Assembly: GCA_003216035.1 (NCBI GenBank)
Contig: QCJM01000003.1
Span: 62,001-126,000, forward strand
Length of the DNA stretch: 64,000 bases
Reading direction: 5' to 3'
Origin: Prochlorococcus sp. AG-409-B13
GTDB lineage: Bacteria > Cyanobacteriota > Cyanobacteriia > PCC-6307 > Cyanobiaceae
Both the position numbers and the translations under genes were made by a program. The notes under the pieces were generated by a model that made no database searches, was not told where the DNA came from, and worked only from the letters and a program-made list of their open reading frames with translations. Each line of letters begins with the position of its first letter. Position 1 is the first letter of the stretch. This document shows positions 1-10,787 of this stretch, piece after piece.

Positions 1-35
1 CAGGCAGGCTTTGAGTATGGGATTCTAAATTTGTC

Positions 36-1079
36 ATGGAAGGAAACTGGCATTTGAGTAGCTCTAGGTTGGGACGGGCTTGGCTTGACCAGATCTATCC
101 AAGTCCTTCCATCAATTTTGTTGAAAGGATCACCTCATTGGGGATTCGCTCCTTTTCCCTAACAATTTTGTTGATTGTTTCTTGTTGCCAATTGGTGGCA
201 GCAAACGGTGCTTCAGATGACATTAGAAAGCTTTCTGAGCCTATTAGTGAGACTTCGTATAAACAAATTCTTCAGGATGGTGGAATTGATGAGTTATTGA
301 TGGCCTGTGAAGATGCCTCAAAGTTCTCTTTGGATTCTCGCTTAAGGGAACTTAGCTATCGGCTGACAACTCTTTTCCCTCAGCCTCTACCTGTTGAGGT
401 TGTGATTGCGAATGCCCAAGCTCTATTGGCTTGTAAGGCTCCAGATAGTGCTCAAAAAATACTGTCTAATTTTAGTTCGCCTTCAGGGTTGAATCGTAGG
501 GAATGGTTGATTGTCTCCTGGCAAGCCGCTAATGCCTCCATGGATCATCTCAACGCTGCATTGGCTTTGCGTGAATTGGTACAAGGCAAAGTCAAGGAAT
601 TGGATAAGGAACAACTTGTAGTGAGCCTCCTAGAAGATGGATCTTCTTTGACAAGATCGGCTCTCGATTTACTTGCGGATCATGAGATTTCACTAGGTCA
701 ATGGGAATCTGCAGCAAAGGTTTTAATGGCAGGTCGTAAAAGAGGGAGTGTTGGTGTGAGAAGGATGGCCTTGGCATCTCAACTCCTGGAACGTTTGAGT
801 GATGATCAACGTCAAAGTATGTTGGAGATAGCGTTGGAGAACGCTGCTAAAGATAAGGCTTGGTGGCTTGCTTCAGATATTTTGAAACTGCAATTAATTT
901 TGGATATAAAAGCAGGAGGCGAAGGTGTTGTATTGCGAAATCGTCTTGAGAAATTAGCTAAAGAGCTTGATGACAGCTATACCCTTTGGGAAATTATTTC
1001 TACTGATGTCTCTCGGAAAGAAGAAGCTGCGCGCTTGAAAAATCAATTATGGTCACCTAGAAACTATGAAAATGACTGA
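36..1079 (+). CDS. conserved hypothetical protein, probable N-terminal signal/TM segment, helical-repeat-like body
   Basis: 347-aa ORF; hydrophobic segment SFSLTILLIVSCCQLVAA; Ala/Leu-rich helical C-terminal part; same strand as purC. The true start may lie downstream of the listed one. Confidence 0.7.
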   Translation: MEGNWHLSSSRLGRAWLDQIYPSPSINFVERITSLGIRSFSLTILLIVSCCQLVAANGASDDIRKLSEPISETSYKQILQDGGIDELLMACEDASKFSLDSRLRELSYRLTTLFPQPLPVEVVIANAQALLACKAPDSAQKILSNFSSPSGLNRREWLIVSWQAANASMDHLNAALALRELVQGKVKELDKEQLVVSLLEDGSSLTRSALDLLADHEISLGQWESAAKVLMAGRKRGSVGVRRMALASQLLERLSDDQRQSMLEIALENAAKDKAWWLASDILKLQLILDIKAGGEGVVLRNRLEKLAKELDDSYTLWEIISTDVSRKEEAARLKNQLWSPRNYEND

Positions 1080-1145
1080 AGCTTATGGGCTAGCACAAAT
1101 ACCTGGCTGACTTGACTTGTTCAACTTTTTTTTTTGAATATTAAA

Positions 1146-1898
1146 ATGAACCCAGATCATGGACCACTCATCTACGAAGGTAAGGCTAAAAGAATCTTTG
1201 GCTCTCAGAAACTTGAACAGGTTTTTATTGAGTTTAAGAATGATGCAACAGCATTTAATGCTTTAAAGCATTCAGAGTTAGAAGGCAAAGGTCGTTTGAA
1301 TTGTCAGATATCCTCATGCTTGTTTGAGTTGCTTGAGTCAGAGGGTGTGCGAACTCATTATCTAGGCATTGCTAACGATACTTGGATGGTAGCTAAACGT
1401 GTGCAGGTTATTCCTCTAGAAGTTGTCCTGCGGAATGTGGCTACAGGCTCACTATGTAGGGAGACACCTATTCAGCCTGGGACTGAACTTGAGCCTGCTT
1501 TGCTTGATTTTTATTATAAAGATGATGGCTTAGGGGATCCCTTGCTTACGGAAGCCAGACTAAAAATCTTAGGCCTAGTTACACCTGATCAACTTTTACA
1601 AATTGAACAGCTTGCACGTCGAGTTAATGAACTATTAACCAGTTTTTTTGAGAAAGTTGACCTATTGCTAGTGGACTTCAAGTTAGAAATAGGAGTAAAT
1701 GATGCTGGCGAACTTCTTTTGGCAGATGAAATTAGTCCTGACACTTGTCGAATTTGGGATAAGCGCAGCATTGACTCAAATAAACGAATTCTTGATAAGG
1801 ATCGCTTCCGTAAAGATCTTGGTGGCGTGGTCGAGGCTTACGAAGAAATTCTTAAGCGAGTTCAAGGGGCTACTTCTAATCCTCGCTTTTACAAGTAA
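1146..1898 (+). CDS. purC: phosphoribosylaminoimidazole-succinocarboxamide synthase
   Basis: [30 protein letters not shown] and [12 protein letters not shown] motifs of SAICAR synthase; ATG at 1146 preferred over the TTG at 1134. Confidence 0.95.
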   Translation: MNPDHGPLIYEGKAKRIFGSQKLEQVFIEFKNDATAFNALKHSELEGKGRLNCQISSCLFELLESEGVRTHYLGIANDTWMVAKRVQVIPLEVVLRNVATGSLCRETPIQPGTELEPALLDFYYKDDGLGDPLLTEARLKILGLVTPDQLLQIEQLARRVNELLTSFFEKVDLLLVDFKLEIGVNDAGELLLADEISPDTCRIWDKRSIDSNKRILDKDRFRKDLGGVVEAYEEILKRVQGATSNPRFYK

Positions 1899-1944
1899 GG
1901 TCAGCCCACTCACCGGGCTCTAAGTACAGGCTTTCTCTCTATCT

Positions 1945-4206
1945 ATGTCGAGATTTTCTAAAAGCGTTCCCTCGGATCTATTCCGGTTAGGAACATTCGG
2001 GCTGGTGGTGACTCTTACTCTTCTTGCTGGCGTTGCCCAATCAAAAGCGGCGAACCAAAGTATTGGTTCGATTGGCACATTGAAAAAGCGTTTTGATGAT
2101 AAGAAACTGAATAGTGACGCCTGGGATCACACGTTGCTTAGTGAGTCGGAGAAATTTTACGCAGATGCGACTAGTGATAATGGCCAGGGAAGAGAAACTG
2201 ATGAATCAAGAGTTTTAATTGCTGAAGTGGTCATTGAAGGAATTGATGACCATCCGGAAAAAGATCGTTTGGAATTTGCTGCGTATGACGCAATGAGAGT
2301 GCGCCCTGGGAGCAGCGTTACAAGGGATCAGTTGAAGCTTGACTTGGATGCGATTTACTCAACTGGTTGGTTCTCGGGGGTTCGGATTGAACCTATCCAA
2401 GGCCCATTGGGTGTACAGATTTTGGTAGAAGTGGAGCCTAATCCTTTGCTTACAAAAATTGAGATTAGCCCTAATGATACGAAGTTGCCATTGAAAGTTA
2501 TTGATCAACTTTTTGCTTCTGACTATGGAAAGACTTTGAACTTAAATACGCTTCAATTACGCATCAAATCCCTTAAGAGTTGGTATGTTAGTCAAGGTTA
2601 TTCTTTGGCTAGAATTTCAGGCCCTGATCGGGTAGATCCTAATGGAACAGTAAAGTTAAATGTAGTTGAAGGGATTGTCGCTGGACTGGAAGTTCAGTTC
2701 CTTAATAATGAAGGTGAGTCTAATGATAAAGATGGAAAAATTGTTAATGGAAAGACAAGGCCTTGGGTTATTAAAAGAGAGATTTCAATCAAGCCTGGTC
2801 AGGTCTTTAATAGAAATAAGTTGGAAATTGATATAAAACGCCTCTACGCAACGTCTCTTTTTAGTGATATTAAAGTGACTTTAAAACCTGTCCCTGGTGA
2901 GCCTGGAACAGTAAGGATTATCCTTGGCATCACTGAGCAATCTACTGGCTCATTATCAGGTGGAATTGGTTATAGCCAAAGTCAAGGTGTTTTTGGGCAG
3001 GTTGGTATTCAAGATACGAACTTGTTGGGTAGAGCTTGGAACACAACTTTGAACCTGACTTATGGACAGTATGGGGGGCTTGCAAATTTAACTTTTGCAG
3101 ATCCATGGATTAAAGGAGACCCTCACCGTACCTCTTTTAGGTCTTCGATATTCGTAAGCAGGGAGGTCCCTCAAGTTTTTCGTAGTAAGTCAAGGGGAAC
3201 TATTCGAAGTGTATCTGATTCTCTTGATGTAAATTCAAACCTTGCTTATGATATTAATTCTGAGCTTCACGGGAAAGGGAAATTTAATTCAGTTAATGAG
3301 GCAAAGTCCTCTAATGCTTCTGTTAGTTGGTTTGATTATGAGGGAGATTCAGTTGCTCTTCAAAGAACAGGAGCAAGCTTTGTTTTTTCAAGACCTTTGA
3401 ATGGAGGTGACCCTTATAAAAAAGTCCCTTGGAGTGTTTTGCTGGGGATGAGCTATCAAAATATTGAGCCTATTGACTATGCAGGAAGTAGTCGTCCCTA
3501 TGGTGTATCAACTCAAGATTTTGAGGAAGGAGCTGCTCCAGGAAATGATGTTATTTGCATTGCGTTTAATTGTGCAACTGAAAACCAGCTTTTTGGGATA
3601 AGAACAGGTGCCACATACAACAATCTGAATGATGCGAGAAACCCAACTTCTGGAAACTTTTTTAGTTTAGGAACTGAACAATTTCTGTCTATTGGTGAGA
3701 ACTCACCAACGTTTAATCGTGCCAGGGTTAGTTATTCTCAATTTGTTCCTGTTAATTGGTTAAAACTTGCTAAGGGTTGTCGCCCTGGTCCTGGGGAGAA
3801 GTTGAATTGTCCTCAAGCTATTGGTTTTCAGCTGAAAGCTGGTACTGTCATCGGACAATTGCCACCTTATGAGGCCTTCTGTCTGGGTGGTTCTAACTCA
3901 ATTAGAGGTTGGAATTCTTGCGACTTAGCTGTTGGTAGGAGTTTTGGAGAGGCTTCTGTCGAATATAGGTTCCCAATTTGGAACATCGTTGCTGGTTCTG
4001 TTTTTGTTGATGCTGGTAGCGATTTGGGATCGCAAGCCAATGTCCCAGGGAAGCCAGGGAAGATTCTTTCAAAGCCTGGTTCTGGATATTCTTTGGGAAG
4101 TGGTCTGATAATTACTACACCTGTAGGCCCTTTGCGCCTTGAGGCTGCCAGTCAAGGTTTTGATGGCGAATGGCGATTCAATCTTGGTGTTGGTTGGAAG
4201 TTCTAG
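1945..4206 (+). CDS. bamA: outer membrane assembly protein BamA/Omp85 (POTRA + surface antigen beta barrel)
   Basis: POTRA-like repeats, then GGIGYSQSQGVFGQVGIQDTNLLGRAW and the C-terminal barrel GPLRLEAASQGFDGEWRFNLGVGWKF ending in Phe. Confidence 0.93.
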   Translation: MSRFSKSVPSDLFRLGTFGLVVTLTLLAGVAQSKAANQSIGSIGTLKKRFDDKKLNSDAWDHTLLSESEKFYADATSDNGQGRETDESRVLIAEVVIEGIDDHPEKDRLEFAAYDAMRVRPGSSVTRDQLKLDLDAIYSTGWFSGVRIEPIQGPLGVQILVEVEPNPLLTKIEISPNDTKLPLKVIDQLFASDYGKTLNLNTLQLRIKSLKSWYVSQGYSLARISGPDRVDPNGTVKLNVVEGIVAGLEVQFLNNEGESNDKDGKIVNGKTRPWVIKREISIKPGQVFNRNKLEIDIKRLYATSLFSDIKVTLKPVPGEPGTVRIILGITEQSTGSLSGGIGYSQSQGVFGQVGIQDTNLLGRAWNTTLNLTYGQYGGLANLTFADPWIKGDPHRTSFRSSIFVSREVPQVFRSKSRGTIRSVSDSLDVNSNLAYDINSELHGKGKFNSVNEAKSSNASVSWFDYEGDSVALQRTGASFVFSRPLNGGDPYKKVPWSVLLGMSYQNIEPIDYAGSSRPYGVSTQDFEEGAAPGNDVICIAFNCATENQLFGIRTGATYNNLNDARNPTSGNFFSLGTEQFLSIGENSPTFNRARVSYSQFVPVNWLKLAKGCRPGPGEKLNCPQAIGFQLKAGTVIGQLPPYEAFCLGGSNSIRGWNSCDLAVGRSFGEASVEYRFPIWNIVAGSVFVDAGSDLGSQANVPGKPGKILSKPGSGYSLGSGLIITTPVGPLRLEAASQGFDGEWRFNLGVGWKF

Positions 4207-5057
4207 TGCATCCTTTTCCTAAGAACTACGAAAATGCTTGGACTCTTGCCGGGCCAGTTTTACGTTCTGGAGTTGGTCTGCATAGTGGTTTAGAGGCAGA
4301 GGTTCGTTTGTTGCCTCATGATCATGCTGGCTTTTATGTCTCGAGACGTCATAGAGAAGAGGACCCAATTCTTCTAAGGCCTACACATGTTCGCGATAGT
4401 CAACTTTGCACTACTTTGGAATTAGGGAATTACAGCCTTGCCACTGTTGAGCATCTTCTTGCAGCTTTGGCTGGGTGTGGGTTAACTCATGTTCATATTG
4501 AAGTCTCTGGAAGTGAGATACCTTTGTTAGATGGTTCGGCTTTGGGCTGGGTAGAAGCAATAGAAGAAGTTGGCATAACTCAGGCTGGTATAACCAACCA
4601 AACCTCTCTAGTTCTTCAGGGGCCATTATTTTTTTCTCGTGGCAACAGCGTTATTGTTGCCACACCTGCTGAAAGTTTTTCGTTGTTGGGAATGATTGAT
4701 TTTCCTCAGGAAGCTATCGGAAGGCAGGTATTAGCCCTGGAACTAACACCAGAAAAATTTGTCACAGAAATTGCACCTGCAAGAACATTTGGCTTTCTTG
4801 ACCAGTTAGAACAGCTCCAGAAGTCAGGTCTAATCAAGGGTGGAACCTTAGAAAATGCTTTGGTTTGTGATGGGGCTCAATGGGTTAATCCGCCATTGCG
4901 ATTTCCCGATGAACCAGTTCGCCATAAGCTCTTAGATCTGATCGGTGACTTGGCTCTAGTGGGTTTCCCTCGAGCACAGGTGCTGGTTTATAAGGGCTCT
5001 CATGGTCTTCATGCTGACCTGGCAAATGGTCTTTTTAAAAATTGCTCTTCACATTAA
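4206..5057 (+). CDS. lpxC: UDP-3-O-acyl-N-acetylglucosamine deacetylase
   Basis: SGVGLHSG, ATVEHLLAALAGCG, SEIPLLDGSA and RHKLLDLIGDLAL motifs; GTG start at 4206 overlaps the bamA stop (TAGTG). Confidence 0.93.
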   Translation: MHPFPKNYENAWTLAGPVLRSGVGLHSGLEAEVRLLPHDHAGFYVSRRHREEDPILLRPTHVRDSQLCTTLELGNYSLATVEHLLAALAGCGLTHVHIEVSGSEIPLLDGSALGWVEAIEEVGITQAGITNQTSLVLQGPLFFSRGNSVIVATPAESFSLLGMIDFPQEAIGRQVLALELTPEKFVTEIAPARTFGFLDQLEQLQKSGLIKGGTLENALVCDGAQWVNPPLRFPDEPVRHKLLDLIGDLALVGFPRAQVLVYKGSHGLHADLANGLFKNCSSH

Positions 5058-5063
5058 GTTCTC

Positions 5064-5519
5064 TTGACCGATTCATCTTCTAATTCTGTTGAGCTCACAA
5101 GTGAGCAGATAATGGGGCTTTTGCCTCACCGGTATCCATTTGCTTTGGTGGATCGAGTCGTGGCTCATGAACCTGGCCAAAGAGCTGTGGCGATTAAAAA
5201 TGTCACACTTAATGAGCCTCAGTTTCAGGGGCATTTCCCAGACCGTCCTTTGATGCCTGGGGTTTTGATAGTTGAAGCTATGGCTCAGGTTGGAGGCTTA
5301 ATTGTTGCCCAGATGCCTGATCTTCCTAAAGGACTTTTTGTGTTCGCTGGGATCGATGCTGTTCGTTTCCGCCGTCCTGTAGTCCCAGGTGATCAACTCA
5401 TCATTACTTGTGAGTTGGTTAGCTTAAAGAGAAAGCGGTTTGGGAAGGTTCGTGGAGAAGTAAAGGTTGATGGAAATTTGGTTTGTTCAGGTGACCTGAT
5501 GTTTTCTTTGGTGAACTGA
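5064..5519 (+). CDS. fabZ: 3-hydroxyacyl-ACP dehydratase
   Basis: [14 protein letters not shown] and [20 protein letters not shown] signatures; TTG start. Confidence 0.95.
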   Translation: MTDSSSNSVELTSEQIMGLLPHRYPFALVDRVVAHEPGQRAVAIKNVTLNEPQFQGHFPDRPLMPGVLIVEAMAQVGGLIVAQMPDLPKGLFVFAGIDAVRFRRPVVPGDQLIITCELVSLKRKRFGKVRGEVKVDGNLVCSGDLMFSLVN

Positions 5520-6376
5520 TGGCCATGAATCAGTTTCGTAACCCCACAGCGATTACTGCAGACAGATCAGTGCAGATCCACTCTTCAGCTGTAGTTGATC
5601 CAAGCGCAGAAATCGATTATGGGGTAGTTGTTGGACCAGGAGCTGTGGTGGGCCCTGAGGTAAAAATCGGATCTGAGTCATGGATTGGACCGCATGTAGT
5701 ACTTGATGGGCGTTTGACTATTGGCGCAAAAAATAGGATTTTCCCTGGGGCTTGCCTAGGGCTTGAGCCTCAGGACCTTAAGTATCGAGGTGCTCCTACT
5801 GAGGTAGTCATTGGAGATGGAAACACTATTAGAGAATGCGTGACTATTAATAGAGCTACAGGTGAGGGGGAGCAGACTCGCATTGGGGATCAAAATCTAT
5901 TGATGGCTTATTGCCATTTGGGACATAACTGTGAGCTTGGTAATGGAATAGTTATGTCAAATGGAATACAAGTTGCTGGTCATGTTTTGATTGAGGATCG
6001 TGCTGTTATCGGAGGATGCCTTGGGATTCATCAATTTGTTCACATAGGGCGCTTGGCAATGGTTGGAGGTATGACAAGAGTGGATAGAGATGTTCCTCCT
6101 TATTCCCTTGTTGAAGGACATCCAGGCAGATTGAGAGGACTCAATAGAGTGGGTTTGAAGCGAAGTGGTATGGATAAACACGCAGGATGTGAGTTGCAAG
6201 AATTACAGGAGATTTGGATGCTTTTGTTTAGATCTGACCATGTAATAGCTAAAGGGCTAGAGCTAGCAAATCAAAGACAATTGATGCCTGCTGCAAAGCA
6301 TCTTTGTGCTTTTATGGAGGCTTCTATTAGGAAGGGACGTCGAGGTCCTATGCCTGCAATTGCTTCGATTAACTAA
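5519..6376 (+). CDS. lpxA: UDP-N-acetylglucosamine acyltransferase
   Basis: Hexapeptide repeats; [24 protein letters not shown]; next to fabZ and lpxB. Confidence 0.95.
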   Translation: MAMNQFRNPTAITADRSVQIHSSAVVDPSAEIDYGVVVGPGAVVGPEVKIGSESWIGPHVVLDGRLTIGAKNRIFPGACLGLEPQDLKYRGAPTEVVIGDGNTIRECVTINRATGEGEQTRIGDQNLLMAYCHLGHNCELGNGIVMSNGIQVAGHVLIEDRAVIGGCLGIHQFVHIGRLAMVGGMTRVDRDVPPYSLVEGHPGRLRGLNRVGLKRSGMDKHAGCELQELQEIWMLLFRSDHVIAKGLELANQRQLMPAAKHLCAFMEASIRKGRRGPMPAIASIN

Positions 6377-7554
6377 TGTTGCGGTTGCTTATTAGCACCG
6401 GTGAAGTGTCTGGTGATTTACAAGGAAGTCTTTTAGTAGCAGCCTTATATCGTGAGGCTAAAAGACGTTCGCTTCCTCTTGAGATGATTGCATTGGGGGG
6501 AGCAAGAATGAAGGCTGCAGGGGTGGATTTAATTGCTGATACTGCCTCTATGGGAGCGATAGGACTATGGGAAGCTATCCCTTTTGTTTTGCCTACTTTT
6601 CGAGTTCAATCAAAGTTGGATGAATACTTAGAGACACACTCTCTCGATGGTGTTGTCCTAATCGATTACATGGGGCCAAACATTCGTCTTGGGAATAAAG
6701 TGAGACGTCTGACACCTAATATCCCTATTATTTATTACATTGCGCCTCAGGAGTGGGCGTGGCGTTTAGGCGATGGAGGGACTACAGACCTGATTAGGTT
6801 TACAGATAAAATATTGGCAATCTTTAAAGCTGAAGCTGAGTTTTATTGCAAGCGTGGCGGGAGCGTTACTTGGGTAGGGCATCCAATGTTGGATATGTTA
6901 AAAGAGTTGCCCTCTCGAGAAGAAGCTTTGAGCCTTCTAGGCTTGTCAGCTGATGAAAAAATTTTGTTGTTATTGCCTGCTTCTAGACCCCAGGAAATCC
7001 GGTATTTGATGCCAAATTTTGTGAAGGCTGCAGCGCTAATCCAAAAGAGAGACCCTTCAGTTTATGTCATTGTTCCTGCAGGGCTTCAGGGTTTTGAAAT
7101 CCAAATTGAGAAGGCTATGGATGAGGCTGGAGTCATTGGTAGGGTAATCCCAGCAACTGAAGTCGATTCTTTAAAGCCTATTCTTTTTGCAGTGGCAAAC
7201 TTAGCTTTGGGAAAATCAGGAACTGTAAATATGGAATTAGCACTAAATAGCATCCCACAAATTGTGGGGTATCGAGTAAGTCGTGTAACAGCCTTTTTGG
7301 CGAGAAAAATCCTACGCTTTAATGTTGAACATATATCACCTGTTAATTTGTTATTACATGAGCGTTTGATCCCTGAACTTGTACAAGAAGAGCTCACACC
7401 TGAAGCCTTATTTGAATTTGCAGTTCCTTTACTAGAAGATGTAAATGCTCGAGCTAATATGATTAGTGGGTATAAGAAGTTGCGCAATGCGCTTGGGGCT
7501 CCTGGCGTGACAGAAAGGGCGGCCAACGAGATCCTTGATTTGGTGACCAAATGA
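6376..7554 (+). CDS. lpxB: lipid-A-disaccharide synthase
   Basis: [29 protein letters not shown] and [13 protein letters not shown] motifs. Confidence 0.95.
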   Translation: MLRLLISTGEVSGDLQGSLLVAALYREAKRRSLPLEMIALGGARMKAAGVDLIADTASMGAIGLWEAIPFVLPTFRVQSKLDEYLETHSLDGVVLIDYMGPNIRLGNKVRRLTPNIPIIYYIAPQEWAWRLGDGGTTDLIRFTDKILAIFKAEAEFYCKRGGSVTWVGHPMLDMLKELPSREEALSLLGLSADEKILLLLPASRPQEIRYLMPNFVKAAALIQKRDPSVYVIVPAGLQGFEIQIEKAMDEAGVIGRVIPATEVDSLKPILFAVANLALGKSGTVNMELALNSIPQIVGYRVSRVTAFLARKILRFNVEHISPVNLLLHERLIPELVQEELTPEALFEFAVPLLEDVNARANMISGYKKLRNALGAPGVTERAANEILDLVTK

Positions 7555-8210
7555 AGTCTATCTTGAGAGTATGGGGAGCAGTATTCACCACTTTTTTCTT
7601 GGCTATTATTTTATTCGGATCCCCTGCTGGGGTAATGGCAACAGATAAAGATGCTGTTTTCGCAGGTGGTTGCTTTTGGTGTTTGGAGCATGACTTAGAA
7701 ATCCTTCCTGGCGTCCATTCTGTAGAGAGTGGTTATTCAGGTGGTGACCTAAAAGATCCAACTTATGAAAGACACAAAGGTCATAAAGAAGCTGTTATTG
7801 TTCACTTTGATCCAGACCAAATTAGCTATGCCAAGCTATTAAGAAATTACTGGCGGAATGTTGATCCTTTTGATAGTCAAGGACAGTTTTGCGATCGAGG
7901 GGATTCCTATCGACCTGTGATATTTGTTAGTGGGGAGGAGCAGGCAAAAGAAGCTTTTGTCAGTGCAAAGATGGCTGCATATGAGCTGGATCAACCATTA
8001 GAGAATATTAAAGTTCAAATCGAGAAATTTGATAAATTTTGGCCTGCTGAGGATTATCACCAAGATTTTGCTTCGAGGAACAACCTTAAATACAAGTTCT
8101 ATAGATACAGCTGTGGCCGAGATCTCCGACTTGACGAGGTTTGGGGCCTTAATGCTCGAGGCGGCGATGAATGGGGAGAGTTTGCAACGCCAAATATAAT
8201 AAAAAAATAA
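7551..8210 (+). CDS. msrA: peptide methionine sulfoxide reductase MsrA, N-terminal signal segment
   Basis: [33 protein letters not shown]; hydrophobic N-terminus suggests export. Confidence 0.93.
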   Translation: MKSILRVWGAVFTTFFLAIILFGSPAGVMATDKDAVFAGGCFWCLEHDLEILPGVHSVESGYSGGDLKDPTYERHKGHKEAVIVHFDPDQISYAKLLRNYWRNVDPFDSQGQFCDRGDSYRPVIFVSGEEQAKEAFVSAKMAAYELDQPLENIKVQIEKFDKFWPAEDYHQDFASRNNLKYKFYRYSCGRDLRLDEVWGLNARGGDEWGEFATPNIIKK

Positions 8211-8327
8211 AATTCTCACCTGCCTTTTATGGTTTTGAGGCCTCTTTGGTGAAGATGTGGGTTTTCACCCATCCCTTCTCTCTGGGAGAGTTAGTACCAT
8301 CCACTTGTGATTTACGGAAGGGGATGT

Positions 8328-8540
8328 ATGTATCTGCTGACTGTTAAGGATGGGCTGGTGACGCGTCATGTCGGGCCGTATTCAACCCCTAAGGATGCTT
8401 CGGACGATTTGGAAAGAGTATTATCTTCTTGTTCTGATAGGGCTCGCTGGCAAATTTATGCACTTGAGAGTCCTGTAGTACGTTCTCTGACTAATCGAAT
8501 TCATGAAAGAGAGAAAGCTTTTACTGCTGCCGCTTCATAA
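8328..8540 (+). CDS. small conserved hypothetical protein (about 70 aa)
   Basis: ORF with plausible start MYLLTVKDGL at 8328; no recognised domain. Confidence 0.55.
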   Translation: MYLLTVKDGLVTRHVGPYSTPKDASDDLERVLSSCSDRARWQIYALESPVVRSLTNRIHEREKAFTAAAS

Positions 8541-8679
8541 TCTATAAGTAAACAAAATATTGCTATAATTAATTGTACTGACAGGAGACTTTCGACTAAA
8601 GAGATTGTCTTGACTAATGATATTTTTAAAATTTAGTTATTTCACCTTAGTAAGCTTGCCTTGATTGATGTGATTCCTT

Positions 8680-10149
8680 TTATTGGTTGATTATCCAATT
8701 TACGAGGGTCCTAACTCCATACCCTGTGGCACCAGCTGGATCTATCCCGCGTTCTTTTTCGCTCCATACAGTGCCGGCTATATCTATGTGAGCCCATTGA
8801 ATTGAAGCATCCACAAATTCTTTTAGGAAAAGTGCTGCGGTAATTGATCCGCCTTGTCGAGGACCTGTATTTTTGATGTCTGCAAGCATAGATTTCAGCC
8901 CATCTTTGTATGAGTTCCGCATAGGCATGCGCCAAAGTCCTTCCCCTGCAGCATCTGCTGCCTTTTTTAGGTCATTCGCGAGTTGATCTGAATTGCTCCA
9001 AAGTCCAGCTATTTCGTCCCCAAGTGCGATTACGCATGCACCAGTAAGCGTGGCCAGATCTACTATTGCATCTGGCTTTAGCCCGCATGAATAAACCAGA
9101 GCATCTGCAAGGGTTAAGCGTCCCTCAGCGTCAGTATTATTGATTTCTATTGTCGTTCCGTTCGATGCTTTAACAATATCTCCTGGATGGACTGCCGATC
9201 CATTGACCATATTTTCGCAGGCAGCAACTATGAAGTGCACTTCTATATCATTTGGTCGAATTTCTGAGATTGCTTTTGCTGCGCCAAGTACAGCAGCACT
9301 CCCACCCATATCGAATTTCATCATGTCGATCTGGGCTGCTCCTACTTTTAAGTTGTATCCACCGGAATCAAAGGTTAGGCCTTTGCCAACAATGGCTAAT
9401 CTTCTTTTGACTTCTCCTTGAGGTACATAAGTTAGATGGATGAATTTAGGATCTAGATCTGAACCTTGAGATACTGCTAGATAAGCTCCCATCCCTATCT
9501 CTTGGCAATCTTCTCTCTCAAGCACCTTGGCTTTTAGATCGTTTTCCTTTGCGATAAGAAGAGCTATTTCAGCAAGGGCCTTTGGAGTTAGTTCGTTGGG
9601 AGGGGCACCTACTAATTGTCTGGCTAGCTCTACACCTTGACAAATCGGATCTATTTTTTGGAGAGAAGCCTCATTTAAATTTTCTAGGCCAATAAGGTCT
9701 AGTCGGTCTAGGTTTTCAAGCTTTTCTGGATTGTTTTTGAAGCGCAGATCTTTGAACAGGGAAAGTCGAGTTGCTTCTCCAACTGCAATAGCAGCTTCTT
9801 CAGTATTAAATAGGCCCCAAGGGAGGTGAATTCCCACAACCCCACTTCGTCCAGCAACTGCTCTGGCTCCTAGCGCAGCTGCTTTCCTAAGTCCGTTGAG
9901 ATTAAATTCTTGCTGGTTTCCTAGACCTACTAATACCAATTGGTCTGGATTGCCATTGAGAAGTTGAAAACTTACAACTTTTCCAGCTTTTGCAGTGAAA
10001 TTTTGTTGTTGAAGACACTTTGTTAAAGACCCTTCGAATAGGGGGTCTAGATCAATTAGCTGTTTTTCTAGGTTTTGTTCAAACAGGCCCACAATCAGCA
10101 TGGCCCCAGTCCAGCCCTGCAGGCCTGCAGGATTGATGGAGATTTGCAT
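8680..10149 (-). CDS. pepA: leucyl aminopeptidase (M17)
   Basis: VGKGLTFDSGGYNLK, NTDAEGRLTLADAL and LATLTGACVIALG motifs. Confidence 0.95.
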   Translation of the reverse strand: MQISINPAGLQGWTGAMLIVGLFEQNLEKQLIDLDPLFEGSLTKCLQQQNFTAKAGKVVSFQLLNGNPDQLVLVGLGNQQEFNLNGLRKAAALGARAVAGRSGVVGIHLPWGLFNTEEAAIAVGEATRLSLFKDLRFKNNPEKLENLDRLDLIGLENLNEASLQKIDPICQGVELARQLVGAPPNELTPKALAEIALLIAKENDLKAKVLEREDCQEIGMGAYLAVSQGSDLDPKFIHLTYVPQGEVKRRLAIVGKGLTFDSGGYNLKVGAAQIDMMKFDMGGSAAVLGAAKAISEIRPNDIEVHFIVAACENMVNGSAVHPGDIVKASNGTTIEINNTDAEGRLTLADALVYSCGLKPDAIVDLATLTGACVIALGDEIAGLWSNSDQLANDLKKAADAAGEGLWRMPMRNSYKDGLKSMLADIKNTGPRQGGSITAALFLKEFVDASIQWAHIDIAGTVWSEKERGIDPAGATGYGVRTLVNWIINQ

Positions 10150-10187
10150 GTGCTGTTAGAGGGTGTTATTAATTCTAGCCATGTTGC

Positions 10188-10787
10188 TTATTTTAGTTGA
10201 GTAGTAAAGGGAGTTTTCCAACGAGACCTGGTCTCTTTATTGAAAGGGGGAAGCCAAGTTTGAATAAGCTCTTGCTCAAGTCGCCTTCGAATCTTGGTGT
10301 CTGAGGGGACATCTGTCCAGAAGCGAATACTAAGCAGACTTTTTAATCCAACCTTTGAAAGAGCTTCTGAGTAAGAAGCTAAATAAGATTTACAGTCATG
10401 TTCTCCTTTCCACCTTTGATCAGCAGCAATTGTTTCTCCGACGTAAAGAAGTAAGGGCTTGTCAATAGAAGTTGGCCGGTCCATAACTAAATAAATTGCG
10501 GGACCGTTGTGTGGAGATTTAGGCCATCTCCAGAAATTAAGAGGTAATGGGGTTAGCTTTAAGGGATCAAAGGAATTGAATTGAGTAGATTCAGAATCGA
10601 TAAAAAGAGAACCTTGTAATGGAATATTGGCAAGCCCTTCGTAAATTTTTGATTGATGGTTATATACCCTTTCTTGCCATTCTTCTAAGAGGCCTCTCCT
10701 AAGTTTTATGCCTTCAGTTGGCGCGGTGCTACATGCAATAGTTTCGTTTATCAACAAGTCACCTTGTCTGATTGGCTTTTCTATCAT
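10188..10787 (-). CDS. stand-alone GIY-YIG superfamily nuclease-like protein
   Basis: PAIYLVMD...LLYVGETIAADQRW...RRLEQELIQTWLPPFNKET matches the GIY / YIG / Arg / Glu / Asn layout of GIY-YIG domains. Confidence 0.7.
   Translation of the reverse strand: MIEKPIRQGDLLINETIACSTAPTEGIKLRRGLLEEWQERVYNHQSKIYEGLANIPLQGSLFIDSESTQFNSFDPLKLTPLPLNFWRWPKSPHNGPAIYLVMDRPTSIDKPLLLYVGETIAADQRWKGEHDCKSYLASYSEALSKVGLKSLLSIRFWTDVPSDTKIRRRLEQELIQTWLPPFNKETRSRWKTPFTTQLK

Noticed and set aside
7086-7550. 154-aa antisense ORF inside lpxB
   Set aside because: Fully overlaps a well-supported gene; low-complexity Ser/Thr-rich translation typical of antisense frames; no recognised motif.
8541-8679. TATAAT-like element (GCTATAATTAATTG) in the 8540-8680 gap considered as an sRNA promoter
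   Set aside because: AT-rich background makes a -10-like hexamer expected by chance; no clear -35 or terminator pair.
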